Positions 19,939 to 28,523 of a stretch of DNA of 64,000 bases are shown in pieces (the first letter of the stretch is position 1; the number at the start of each line of letters is the position of its first letter). Made by a program: the position numbers and the translations under genes. This DNA is from Tritrichomonas musculus (Eukaryota > Parabasalia > Tritrichomonadida > Tritrichomonadidae), in the NCBI GenBank assembly GCA_039105265.1, contig JAPFFF010000007.1, positions 5,332,001 through 5,396,000 of the forward strand, written 5' to 3'. Below the pieces are notes generated by a model that searched no databases, was not told the DNA's origin, and saw nothing but the letters and a program-made list of their open reading frames with translations.

Positions 19939-22900
19939 ATGCTTGATTCGAGTATTTCTTTTGGCCTCCAAAAAAAATCATCATTTATTTTTGGTACAGG
20001 TAAGATTGGTTCTGTTTATCCTATCAATGCATATGAAAAAATTGTGTCAACAAACAAAGAATTTTTAAAAATCGAAAATACAACAATTAAAAAATCATTT
20101 AATTGCCAATTTTCTACATCTCTTTTTATAGAAGAAGCGAATTTAATCGTTGGTGTTAGTGCTTCAAAATCAGAAATTTTTGTTTTTACTTTAAATGATC
20201 TTAACAATCCAATTATTGCCAATTTTCCAACAAATCAAATTGGTATTTTTCATATTATTTATTCAAAACGATCATCAGTTTTACTTACATTTGGTTTTGG
20301 AGTTAAAATTTGGAATTTCAACATTAAGATTCCAGATCGTCGACGCTCAACTCTTAAACCAACAGTTAATATTTCATTACGATATTCATTTTCAGGTGAT
20401 GATTCTACTCCAATTATATCACCTGAAGTTTCAAATTACGAAGCATCAATCATAATTTCGCCATCATTTGATTATGCAAACGAAATTGTTTTTCTTCCTT
20501 CATCGAAAGGAATAATTGGTTATGATATGAACGGCAGACAAAAAGTGATTATGTATCGTTTACCGTCGAGCAATAAAACTACCTATTGTTATTACGAAGA
20601 TAAGCAAGAAATGCTAGTTTACGACGACACGAACGGTTTAATATTATGTACTACCAGTGGCTTTGTTCAATCACGGCCATTAGTTGGAACAACTACGATA
20701 ATATGGATGGATTTTTTAGATTCAGAGAATGCTTTACTGATGGATGCCAAAGGGAGCTTCTACATCTTAGATCTAAAGACGGGCCGTTCATTTCATTGTT
20801 ATTCAGTGCTTAATTCCTCGTCATCCGCCACAATTACGACCACCACGAACAAAACGCATCAAAAAAACGATACCACTTTTTCAATGATGCCATTTCTTGG
20901 TCCATCGAACAGTCTCAACGGTCTCTCTGAAATAAACGGTACGCATAATGGTTTGAGCAATGCTAAACGTATGCCATCGCGTGTTTTTCTTCTCCGCGAA
21001 TCGCGCGAGGTTTGTTTGTGTTTTGGGCCCCGACTTGAGACGTTTAAAATTGACATTCCATGGCGAAATTGGGCGGTTAACATATCGAAGACAAATGCGC
21101 TAAGGCGCATAGAAAAGCCTGGTGAAGCGGCGCGTGTTCTTGCGTACACAAGCAACTCATTCGTGAAGATATTGTCTCCTAAAGATGGCCATGTTTTAAC
21201 GGACGCAACGCCCAAATCTCTATCGTCGCCGGCCGGCTTTTTCTATGACAGGGGGTACCTGATCTATTACCAAAGCAAGGACGATAGAAAAGACGATCAA
21301 AACCGTCTCTTGATGAAGAAAGTTTTTGACACCCAGACAAAGGAGAGGCTCTTCGTGCTGCTCGAGGACGGCTCGATCTCTATGTTCGACGCAGACCAGA
21401 ACCCATGTAAGGAAATCGGTTGTGCTGAAATGAAGGTCAATTCAATGACGGTTTGCTACTTTAATAACGAGTTCTGCTACGCTTTGTCGTCTCTCCATTC
21501 TGGCGAGATTTACTTGGTCGACACGGAGAACGTTAAGCAGATAAAGAAAAAGTTCTTAATCTCGCACGATAACTTCTGCAGGATGCTCTTCGACCCGATC
21601 TCTGTCTGCCTCGTCTGCGTCATGAACAGGGAGACAATCCTATTCGACATGCAGACGCAAAAGGTCATCTCTCGCCTGCCAATCAAAGGCACAAAGCTCG
21701 TCGAGCTCAACGACGGCGTCCTCTACTACGGCTATGAAAACGGCGACATCAACTTTGTCAAGATCAACACTCCAAGCACTGATAATTGTATTGAAAAAAG
21801 TTCGTTAAATAATAATACAGTTAACAATGGTACTGTTAACAATAATATTACAGATGATTGTATTGAAAAAAGTTCGTTAAATAATAATCATACAGTTAAC
21901 AATGGTACTGTTAACAATAATATTACAGATAATTGTATTGAAAAAAGTTCGTTAAATAATAATAAGGTTGATATGAGTAACGGTTCGAATGTGAAGCGTT
22001 TGTGTTTGGTTTCTAAGGAGCCAAATAAACTTCACTTTGACTCTGTCACCGGTTTTGCTTTCTCGCAGTCTTTCTGGGTGTCTGTCTCAGTGGACCAGAC
22101 TGTCCGTTACTGGGACTACTCGAACAGCAACTTCTTCACAATCAACATGCCGTGTCGCCTGTTCGGCTGCGAGATCATCAACGGGAAGCGCGACGTCGTT
22201 GTTGGCACCGACAACGAACTAATGCTAATTGAAGGAGAAACCGTTTTTAATGGTGAAATAGACGAAGTTGACTCAGTTGTTGACAACTTCGACAACGAAT
22301 GCGACGACTTCCAAAAGAGCCTGATTGAGAACGTCATGCGGATGCAGCGAGAAGAAGAGAAGAGGGAAGAAGAGAGGCGGAACAAGATCGAAAAAGAAGA
22401 GAAAGAGAAAATGAGAAAGAGGCAGCCTCTCAAAGAAGAAAAAAGCAATCAAAAGCACAAGAAACTCAATCTAAACAGAGAAGATCTTGGAAATCTTCAT
22501 CGTTTAGATTTAAATAAAAATTCAAATGATGCCTCTCAAAAAGTTGATAATCTTTCTGAAAAAGTGGTAGATGACTCTCAAAAAGTGGTAAGTCAATCTG
22601 AAATGACTGACGAAATGAAGGCCATTCTTAAAGAAGAAGAAGAAAAGCGTCGCAACAAGGCATACGAGGCAATGATGGAAATAACTGACCGTGGAAGACG
22701 ATACAAAGAAAAAGCTCTCTCAAAATTCAATGAAGACAAAAGTGCCAAAGAAAAAGAGAAAGAAAAAGAAAAAAAGAAAGAAAAGGAAAAAGAGAAAGAG
22801 AGTAAAAGGGAAAAGGTTGATAATGTGGTTGTCGTTGGAGGCGACAATCCAAAGTCAAACATTTCGGACTGGTCAATCAAAATTGGCCCAAATTCTGGGA

Positions 22901-24378
22901 GTGACTCACTGCAGTCGTCAAGAAGGATGAAAAAGGCTGCTGGTAAAGAGAACGAGGCTGCGAAAAGCGACCGCATTTCATTGCAAGTTGTGTCTCCATC
23001 CCACTCATCAAACGCAGAGAGCGGCAACAGCGAAAGTGCGCACGCGCCTCGAAGAAGGAAGAAGAAGCGAGTGCCTCATTCTCACCAAGACGCAGCAAGC
23101 GAGCAGCCGCAAACTAACGCAAAAGTAGAAGCGCCACATCAGTCGCAAGCAAAGCTTTCAGTTCAGCAAGAGCCAGAATCCAACATTACTCCGAGTGGCT
23201 CATCATTTGCATATCCAGAGAAACCGCCAACGATAGACTCCAATAAATTAGTTTCCACTTTTTCACAGCCAGAAGCGCATCCAACAGAGTGCGCCGACTC
23301 CACGCAAGATTCAAACCGCTCTCCACTCAGTTACACCAACGCGAGTGTCCTTACTGAACCAGCCGCAGACAGCGCTGCACTCCCGCATCCATCTATACTG
23401 GCCTATCCATCTGAATCTGTATCGTCATCTGTGCCTGTGAGTGCCGCTTCTGATGCAGGCAGCATCCTGAGCGCTGGCCGCAATGATTCTCTAGATTTGA
23501 GTTTCCTGCAGCCGCCGCCAGCGGTTACTTCAGCCATCCGCAACAAGAAGTACAGAAGCGTTGCGAACAGGAACAACATTGCCACGTCGCCGATACCTGA
23601 TCTATCGCAAGAAAATTTTGACGAAGAGGACCAAATAGCAACAGAAAAAGCTCCATTTTTGAGGCCCGCTCGAGCAGTCAAAAAGAAGAATTCCTTCAAC
23701 TTTTTGAGAAGAAAGAACAGAATGTACAGACGTGCGCCAACGCCGCCGCAAGTGATCCGCCGTTCCTTCGTTCCGAAGCTCAACCAGCGCCGAAGGAGGC
23801 TTCGTTCACGTTCTTCAAATTTCACACGAAAAAGTGGCGGTTTCTTTGAAATGCCGCTTCCACAATTTGTGCTTGACATTGAAGCTGTTAAGAGCCAATT
23901 TGGTCGAGGCAAGGTTGAGCTTCTTCCACTTGTGCAGCGCATTGAAAGTGACACTTTTTACATGCAAAGAATGAACTCAAAAATTTCACACGAAAAAGAT
24001 ACAGACGACGATAGAGAAGACGATAGCTTATTCAATCGTTCATCGTCACAATTTAACTCTAACGAGCTTGCAAATAGCATCGGAAGCGCAAACAGCATGA
24101 ACGAAAGCTCGCCGACAGTCAGGCCTTTGATCGAACAGAGCAAGAAGCAGATTTTCGTTCCGGTCGCCTCCGCCAAAATTGGGAGGAACCAGAGCCTCGG
24201 GAGAATCAAGCAGCAGCACCCTTCTCGCGTGTCCAGAAGGCCGCTTGGTAACTACGAGAACTCGGTGACGGTTGTGAACAGCTCGGATTTGACGCCAAGG
24301 AAGCTGATTCCTCGGAAGTTTTCGAGCGTCGACAACGCCAACCACGACGCAAAAGAAAAGAGCAAGAAAAAGAAATAA
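19939..24378 (+). CDS. WD40-like beta-propeller protein with charged coiled-coil tail, 1479 residues
   Basis: The first 760 residues look like two degenerate WD40-type propellers (LLTFGFGVKIWNFNI; HFDSVTGFAFSQSFWVSVSV then DQTVRYWDYSN). The middle (about 770-1000) is a highly charged Lys/Glu coiled coil (EKEKEKEKKKEKEKEKE), and the rest is Ser/Pro-rich and basic. No exact family is recognised; WD40 plus coiled coil is typical of cytoskeletal or ciliary scaffolds. Residues 614-675 hold an Asn-rich tandem repeat (CIEKSSLNNN...TVNNGTVNNNITD) between the propeller parts. Its DNA is AT-rich while the flanks are GC-rich, which suggests a later expansion. The stop overlaps TAAA. Confidence 0.7.
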   Translation: MLDSSISFGLQKKSSFIFGTGKIGSVYPINAYEKIVSTNKEFLKIENTTIKKSFNCQFSTSLFIEEANLIVGVSASKSEIFVFTLNDLNNPIIANFPTNQIGIFHIIYSKRSSVLLTFGFGVKIWNFNIKIPDRRRSTLKPTVNISLRYSFSGDDSTPIISPEVSNYEASIIISPSFDYANEIVFLPSSKGIIGYDMNGRQKVIMYRLPSSNKTTYCYYEDKQEMLVYDDTNGLILCTTSGFVQSRPLVGTTTIIWMDFLDSENALLMDAKGSFYILDLKTGRSFHCYSVLNSSSSATITTTTNKTHQKNDTTFSMMPFLGPSNSLNGLSEINGTHNGLSNAKRMPSRVFLLRESREVCLCFGPRLETFKIDIPWRNWAVNISKTNALRRIEKPGEAARVLAYTSNSFVKILSPKDGHVLTDATPKSLSSPAGFFYDRGYLIYYQSKDDRKDDQNRLLMKKVFDTQTKERLFVLLEDGSISMFDADQNPCKEIGCAEMKVNSMTVCYFNNEFCYALSSLHSGEIYLVDTENVKQIKKKFLISHDNFCRMLFDPISVCLVCVMNRETILFDMQTQKVISRLPIKGTKLVELNDGVLYYGYENGDINFVKINTPSTDNCIEKSSLNNNTVNNGTVNNNITDDCIEKSSLNNNHTVNNGTVNNNITDNCIEKSSLNNNKVDMSNGSNVKRLCLVSKEPNKLHFDSVTGFAFSQSFWVSVSVDQTVRYWDYSNSNFFTINMPCRLFGCEIINGKRDVVVGTDNELMLIEGETVFNGEIDEVDSVVDNFDNECDDFQKSLIENVMRMQREEEKREEERRNKIEKEEKEKMRKRQPLKEEKSNQKHKKLNLNREDLGNLHRLDLNKNSNDASQKVDNLSEKVVDDSQKVVSQSEMTDEMKAILKEEEEKRRNKAYEAMMEITDRGRRYKEKALSKFNEDKSAKEKEKEKEKKKEKEKEKESKREKVDNVVVVGGDNPKSNISDWSIKIGPNSGSDSLQSSRRMKKAAGKENEAAKSDRISLQVVSPSHSSNAESGNSESAHAPRRRKKKRVPHSHQDAASEQPQTNAKVEAPHQSQAKLSVQQEPESNITPSGSSFAYPEKPPTIDSNKLVSTFSQPEAHPTECADSTQDSNRSPLSYTNASVLTEPAADSAALPHPSILAYPSESVSSSVPVSAASDAGSILSAGRNDSLDLSFLQPPPAVTSAIRNKKYRSVANRNNIATSPIPDLSQENFDEEDQIATEKAPFLRPARAVKKKNSFNFLRRKNRMYRRAPTPPQVIRRSFVPKLNQRRRRLRSRSSNFTRKSGGFFEMPLPQFVLDIEAVKSQFGRGKVELLPLVQRIESDTFYMQRMNSKISHEKDTDDDREDDSLFNRSSSQFNSNELANSIGSANSMNESSPTVRPLIEQSKKQIFVPVASAKIGRNQSLGRIKQQHPSRVSRRPLGNYENSVTVVNSSDLTPRKLIPRKFSSVDNANHDAKEKSKKKK
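21782..21965 (+). repeat. In-frame tandem repeat within the WD40-like gene
   Basis: About two and a half copies of a ~75-bp unit that begins GATAATTGTATTGAAAAAAG and includes GTTAACAATGGTACTGTTAA. Copies differ by one codon insertion (CAT) and point changes; the reading frame is kept. The palindromic GTTAAC occurs repeatedly. Confidence 0.85.
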
Positions 24379-24561
24379 AAAAAAGAATTAATTGTTATTT
24401 GTTTTAATAATAAAAATTAATAATAGTAGAGTAAAAACCATGTTTTGTTAACTTTTTCTATTATATTATACTTGAACGAATTTTATCCATTCAAAAAGTT
24501 CATAGTGGTGAATACCCTCCTCTCCCTACAATTCGTATAAAATTATTCGTTATTTGTACGT

Positions 24562-24563
<2 letters not shown>

Positions 24564-24592
<29 letters not shown>
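24564..24592 (+). repeat. Long T homopolymer before the kinase fragment
   Basis: A run of about 29 T residues ends just before the open kinase fragment. A similar run lies at about 25063-25092, on the other side of that fragment. Length may vary between isolates or assemblies. Confidence 0.8.
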
Positions 24593-24600
24593 GATAGAAA

Positions 24601-24936
24601 TTGAGAAGGAAAATTGAGAGATTTGATGAAGAAACAAAAGATTTTGATGAAACTCTCGCCATTTTTCGCGAGATTAATTTAATGTCAATGCTTAATTATC
24701 CATCAATTCTCAAATATATTGGTTATTATCGTACAGACTTTGAAAATGATCCATGTCCAACCCTTATTACAGAATTGGCAACAAGTGGATCACTTCGTGA
24801 AATCATAAATATGGAAATGTCAGGACTTGCTCCAGATAATTGGGATGATACAAAAAAACTTATTAATATATACGGAATTGCTTCAGGTATGTTATACTTG
24901 CACGCAAATTTGCACTTTCATGATTTTTATGAGTAG
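24601..24936 (+). pseudogene. Truncated protein kinase N-lobe
   Basis: The frame reads through kinase subdomains III-VIa: IFREINLMSMLNYPSILKYI, LITELATSGSLREIINME, and INIYGIASGMLYLH. It is cut exactly where HRDLKPxN would follow. There is no glycine loop or catalytic lysine, no HRD or DFG motif, and no ATG at the open end (the first codon is TTG). The break at the 3' side coincides with the start of a dispersed repeat containing GAGTAGCTACTC. This is therefore a kinase relic cut by a repeat insertion or rearrangement. Upstream it is bounded by a long T tract. Confidence 0.7.
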
Positions 24937-25035
24937 CTACTCATAGTATTTTTCACAAAAGTGCAAAAAAGTTCTCGCCGATTTTTTCTGAAGTACGATA
25001 GAGGGTCAATATTGACCTTAACCGTTGAGGGCAAA
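24933..25035 (+). repeat. Dispersed repeat X, copy A
   Basis: Shares GTAGCTACTCAT, then CAAAAGTGCAAAAAAGTTC, then TACGATA, GGTCAATATTGACC and TTAACCG with a copy at 48417-48546; the core also recurs inverted at 46985-47037. Its left side can fold back on itself (GCACTTT...GAGTAG with CTACTC...AAAGTGC). It looks like a MITE or fold-back element end. Confidence 0.6.
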
Positions 25036-25058
25036 AGAGATTGGGGCAAAAAATATCT

Positions 25059-25092
<34 letters not shown>

Positions 25093-25351
25093 CTTAAAGA
25101 CGATTGAAATTTTTAATTCAATTCAAATATTACTCACAAATCAAAAATATAAATTTCTAAAAATTGGCCGTATAAAAAGAGATATTAATTTCATTTTATG
25201 ATATATAATAGAGAACTAAATATTTTTGTAAATTTAATTATAAATCGAACAGAGATTCGTCAGTAATGCCCCTTCTTAAAGAATGGAGATTCAAATCAAA
25301 ATAACTTTTTCAATGATTAATTTCTAATTTTCATTATCAAGCCTATAACAT
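25036..25351. other. AT-rich leader region of the Vps36 gene
   Basis: Contains a ~30-base T tract (about 25063-25092), an AACTTTTTCAATGATTA string at 25303 and TTTTCATTATC 15-25 bases before the ATG. These are the likely promoter parts. Confidence 0.4.
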
Positions 25352-26521
25352 ATGCTAAATCTTGAAGACTCATTATGGGAACGAGTTTCATTTTCAATGC
25401 AAGGAACTCCTCTACATTATCCAAAAGAAATTGTTCAAGCTCAATTTCCAGATACATCTTTAACAATTCCAACTTTGAGATTTGGAGAAGTCGGGACTTT
25501 AACTATTACAAACGAAAGATTCATTTTTTTGATGTATCAACGCAGCTATGCGCTTTCATTCAAATACAAAGGAAAAATAATTTCTTCACAGCCTGCTGTT
25601 TTTCCAGACAACCAAAATTTCGGAGTAATCAAAATTAAAACTGAAAAAAAGACATTTTTTACTATTCAATCGTATATGGTATATATAAACCAACTTACAG
25701 AGGTGATTCAAAAAATTATCGCATCTCATCCAGCAGCAAAACCATCAAAGAAGATATTTTCATCAAGTTCAAAGATCGTATCTTCTCAAGACATTGGTGG
25801 AATGAATGATATCGCCCGACGAGAGAAAGATAAATCTAAACAACGCTCCAATACTATCAATTCTAATATTTCAGACTTGGATAAACTGAAAAATGCTGCA
25901 GCTAAATTAAAAGAGATTGCAAGAGAATTGGCCCAGAAAGTTAATTCAAATGATTCTGAACAAGTTCAGAGCCTTGATAATATTTATCAAATTATTGGAG
26001 ATGATGAAGGCAAAAACTCATCAGGTAAATTTGACTTAGCTAGAGACTTTTCGGAATGCATGGCCCGATTTTTCAAGTCAAAAGATAATATTTCTTTTGT
26101 TACACCTGCAGAAGGTTTTGTTATTTTTAACAAAATCCAACTTACAAAAGCTAATAGTGGTTTGATATCCCCAAAGGAGCTTATGCAAGCGCTTAATGTA
26201 ATTAAAGATGGATCAAATTATCCAATTAAAGTCGAAAACATGGAAATAGTTCATGAAAATGGATCAAAAACATCAAATCCAATCATTGTAGAAAAAGGAA
26301 AGTCATTTAGTGCAATATCTGATCGTCTCTCATCTTTAAAAGATGGTGAATATGTAACTGCCTTTTCACTATCAAAACAGCTGAACATTTCAAACGAAAT
26401 TGTTAAATGGTATTTGGAAAAAGCTGTTTCAAATAAAACAGTTTTATTAGATTCATCATATGCTGGCGAGAGATACTATAAGAATCGCTTCCTATCGTTT
26501 ACACCTATGAAATATAAATAA
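25352..26521 (+). CDS. VPS36: ESCRT-II subunit Vps36-like protein, 389 residues
   Basis: The N-terminal 130 residues form a GLUE/PH-like domain of beta strands (GTLTITNERFIFLMYQRSYA, FGVIKIKTEKKTFFTIQSYM). After a linker, DLDKLKNAAAKLKEIARELA is the helix that opens the EAP30 region. Winged-helix parts follow (FSECMARFFKSKDNISFVTP, GLISPKELMQALNVI, YVTAFSLSKQLNISNEIVKW). Vps36 is a subunit of ESCRT-II, which sorts ubiquitinated cargo into multivesicular bodies, and its GLUE domain binds phosphoinositides and ubiquitin. The length is close to metazoan Vps36 (about 385), and no yeast-type zinc-finger insert is visible. Vps22 is related but lacks the GLUE domain. The stop is TAAA. Confidence 0.75.
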   Translation: MLNLEDSLWERVSFSMQGTPLHYPKEIVQAQFPDTSLTIPTLRFGEVGTLTITNERFIFLMYQRSYALSFKYKGKIISSQPAVFPDNQNFGVIKIKTEKKTFFTIQSYMVYINQLTEVIQKIIASHPAAKPSKKIFSSSSKIVSSQDIGGMNDIARREKDKSKQRSNTINSNISDLDKLKNAAAKLKEIARELAQKVNSNDSEQVQSLDNIYQIIGDDEGKNSSGKFDLARDFSECMARFFKSKDNISFVTPAEGFVIFNKIQLTKANSGLISPKELMQALNVIKDGSNYPIKVENMEIVHENGSKTSNPIIVEKGKSFSAISDRLSSLKDGEYVTAFSLSKQLNISNEIVKWYLEKAVSNKTVLLDSSYAGERYYKNRFLSFTPMKYK

Positions 26522-27135
26522 AAGCATTGATTTTTATTTGCTTAAAGAATATTTTTTTTTTTTTAAAAATCAATCTTGAATTATAAAAAAAAAAAAATTC
26601 TTCACTTTTACGATATAATGTTAAAGAACAACTTGCTCTTATTATTTAAAAGTATTTGGAATTGATTTTAAATGATTTTTTAAAAAATCATTTAATATGA
26701 AAATCTTTGTTTATTACCTCTGATTAAAAATAAAGATTTATATGAATGACCAAAAGACGTAGATAATGTACATTTAATCATTAAATGAATAAATCAGTAA
26801 ATTTTATCTCTAATGTATTCAAAAACATATATTAGATGATATTCACTTTTTGATGCAAACGACGAAACTTTTTGATTATTCAGATAATTATCTATTATTT
26901 ATCTCAAAAAAAAACTAATATTACATAACTAATAAAAATAATAACTATATAAAAGCATTTTAAATCATCTAATAAATCAAAATAAATTTTAAAAAAATTG
27001 AAGATTTATCAAGATATTTTATTGAAAAAAAATCAACCACGGTATAATGCTATCATTCAAAAATATTTTTTTCTGTGAATAAAAAATGAGTGAAAGGTTC
27101 AGAAAATTATATATATCACAATTTGATTTAGAATT
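26522..27135. other. AT-rich intergenic region with a 28-bp perfect palindrome
   Basis: 614 bases without a gene. At 26668-26695 lies a perfect palindrome built on AAATGATTTTTTAAAAAATC, which could form a hairpin in the 3' region of the Vps36 transcript. TATATCACAATTTG lies about 20 bases before the next start codon and fits an initiator. Confidence 0.55.
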
Positions 27136-28128
27136 ATGAGTAATAATAAGAAAGTGTGTAGCTTAAAGTCAATCCCCTCTTTTACATGGAGCACAAAGCT
27201 TGGTGGAATTAGTACTCCAAGCATGGAGAAAAAAAAGAGATATAAACAAGTAAATCAATATCTGATATTATGTAAATTAGGGGAAGGATCTTATTCAAAA
27301 GTCTTCTTAGGACAAGATCAACAAACACTTGAATATTATGCACTCAAACGTATTAACTTGAAGCCATTATCAAAGACTCCTTCAGGCATGGATCAATTGA
27401 ACTTTGAAATTGAAATCATGAAAAAGTTGAATCATTCAAACATTGTTTCATTGCATGAAGTAATATATGATACCCCAAAAAAATATGTCTATATTGTTAT
27501 TGAATATGCAAATTGTGGAAACTTATCTTCAATTATTGAATCTGATTTCAATTTATCACCTGAACATATCCAAAATATTTTTGCACAGCTAGTTACTGGT
27601 GTTTCATATCTTCATCAGAATTCAATTGTCCATCAAGACTTGAAGCCTGCAAACATATTAATGAATTCAGATGGTAAAGTCTTAATAAGTGATTTTGGCA
27701 TTGGTCATACTTTCCAATATGAAGCATTTGTTGTAGGAACTCCTGCTTATCAAGCTCCAGAAGTTATTGATGATTCACATGTTTCAACAAATAATTCAAA
27801 AGCAAATCCAGCTGAAGAAGATGTTTGGTCTCTAGGAGTCACATTATATGAACTTGTTTTTAAGAATCTACCTTTTTATGGCAATAATGTTTTTGAAATT
27901 GTTCATGCGATTTCAAAAGAATCCCTTGCTGAGCCTCCATCTCCTTGTGATCCAATTCTTTGGGATCTCATTAAAAAAATGCTTATTGTTGATCCTCAAA
28001 AAAGAATAACGATTCCAGAAATTATGAATCATCCTTATTTTCTGAATGCCTCGATTGATAATAACCCAATGGTTGGCTACAAAGTTTTTGTTCCTCCATC
28101 AATTGAAAATAGAAGGAACAGTGTGTAA
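27136..28128 (+). CDS. Ser/Thr protein kinase, CAMKK-like, non-RD
   Basis: A complete kinase domain spans about residues 42-306. It has the glycine loop GEGSYSKV (49-56), Lys71 in YALKRI, the catalytic loop HQDLKPAN (from 166), DFG (186-188), a short activation segment with GTPAYQAPE and DVWSLGVTLYELVFKNLPF. The short activation segment and overall spacing resemble the CAMKK/LKB1 side of the CAMK group. The catalytic loop has HQD in place of HRD, so this is a non-RD kinase, often not dependent on activation-loop phosphorylation. The 40-residue N-terminus is polar and there is only a short C-terminal tail. No calmodulin-binding helix is evident. The stop is TAAA. Confidence 0.8.
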   Translation: MSNNKKVCSLKSIPSFTWSTKLGGISTPSMEKKKRYKQVNQYLILCKLGEGSYSKVFLGQDQQTLEYYALKRINLKPLSKTPSGMDQLNFEIEIMKKLNHSNIVSLHEVIYDTPKKYVYIVIEYANCGNLSSIIESDFNLSPEHIQNIFAQLVTGVSYLHQNSIVHQDLKPANILMNSDGKVLISDFGIGHTFQYEAFVVGTPAYQAPEVIDDSHVSTNNSKANPAEEDVWSLGVTLYELVFKNLPFYGNNVFEIVHAISKESLAEPPSPCDPILWDLIKKMLIVDPQKRITIPEIMNHPYFLNASIDNNPMVGYKVFVPPSIENRRNSV

Positions 28129-28187
28129 ACCAGATCAGAAATTATTTCAGAATGAATATGAGTTGTTCTTATTTCAGAAGCAAAACT

Positions 28188-28333
28188 AAATGCGATTGTC
28201 TATGATAAATACTGAGATATGCAGTAATTGAGTCATTTAGAAGCAAAACTATCCTAAATTGAAAATGAAAAAAAATAAAAAAATGCGATTGTCTATGATA
28301 AATACTGAGATATGCAGTAATTGAGTCATTTAG
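28188..28333. repeat. 53-bp perfect direct repeat, two copies
   Basis: Copies at 28188-28240 and 28281-28333 are identical. Each starts AAATGCGATTGTCTATGATA and ends GAGTCATTTAG. They are separated by 40 bases and preceded by a shared GAAGCAAAACT. The repeat lies between the convergent 3' ends of the kinase and the coiled-coil gene, so it may be in the kinase 3' UTR. Confidence 0.9.
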
Positions 28334-28523
28334 ATAAAAATCTTTAGCCCAATTACTGAAAACTGTCAAATTGCTTTAATCACCTTGTTATTTGGTATAT
28401 AGTAAAATAGCGTCGATCTTATTTCTTTATTATTTATTCTATGAGATTATTCAATATTCAAAGATATAGAAAAAGTTTTTATATAACAATAAAAACATTT
28501 ATTAAACTATAACATAACAAAAA

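Noticed and set aside
22593-23954. Minus-strand frames rich in Ser, Phe and Leu opposite the WD40-like gene
   Set aside because: They mirror Lys/Glu-rich codons of the real gene and have no protein features of their own.
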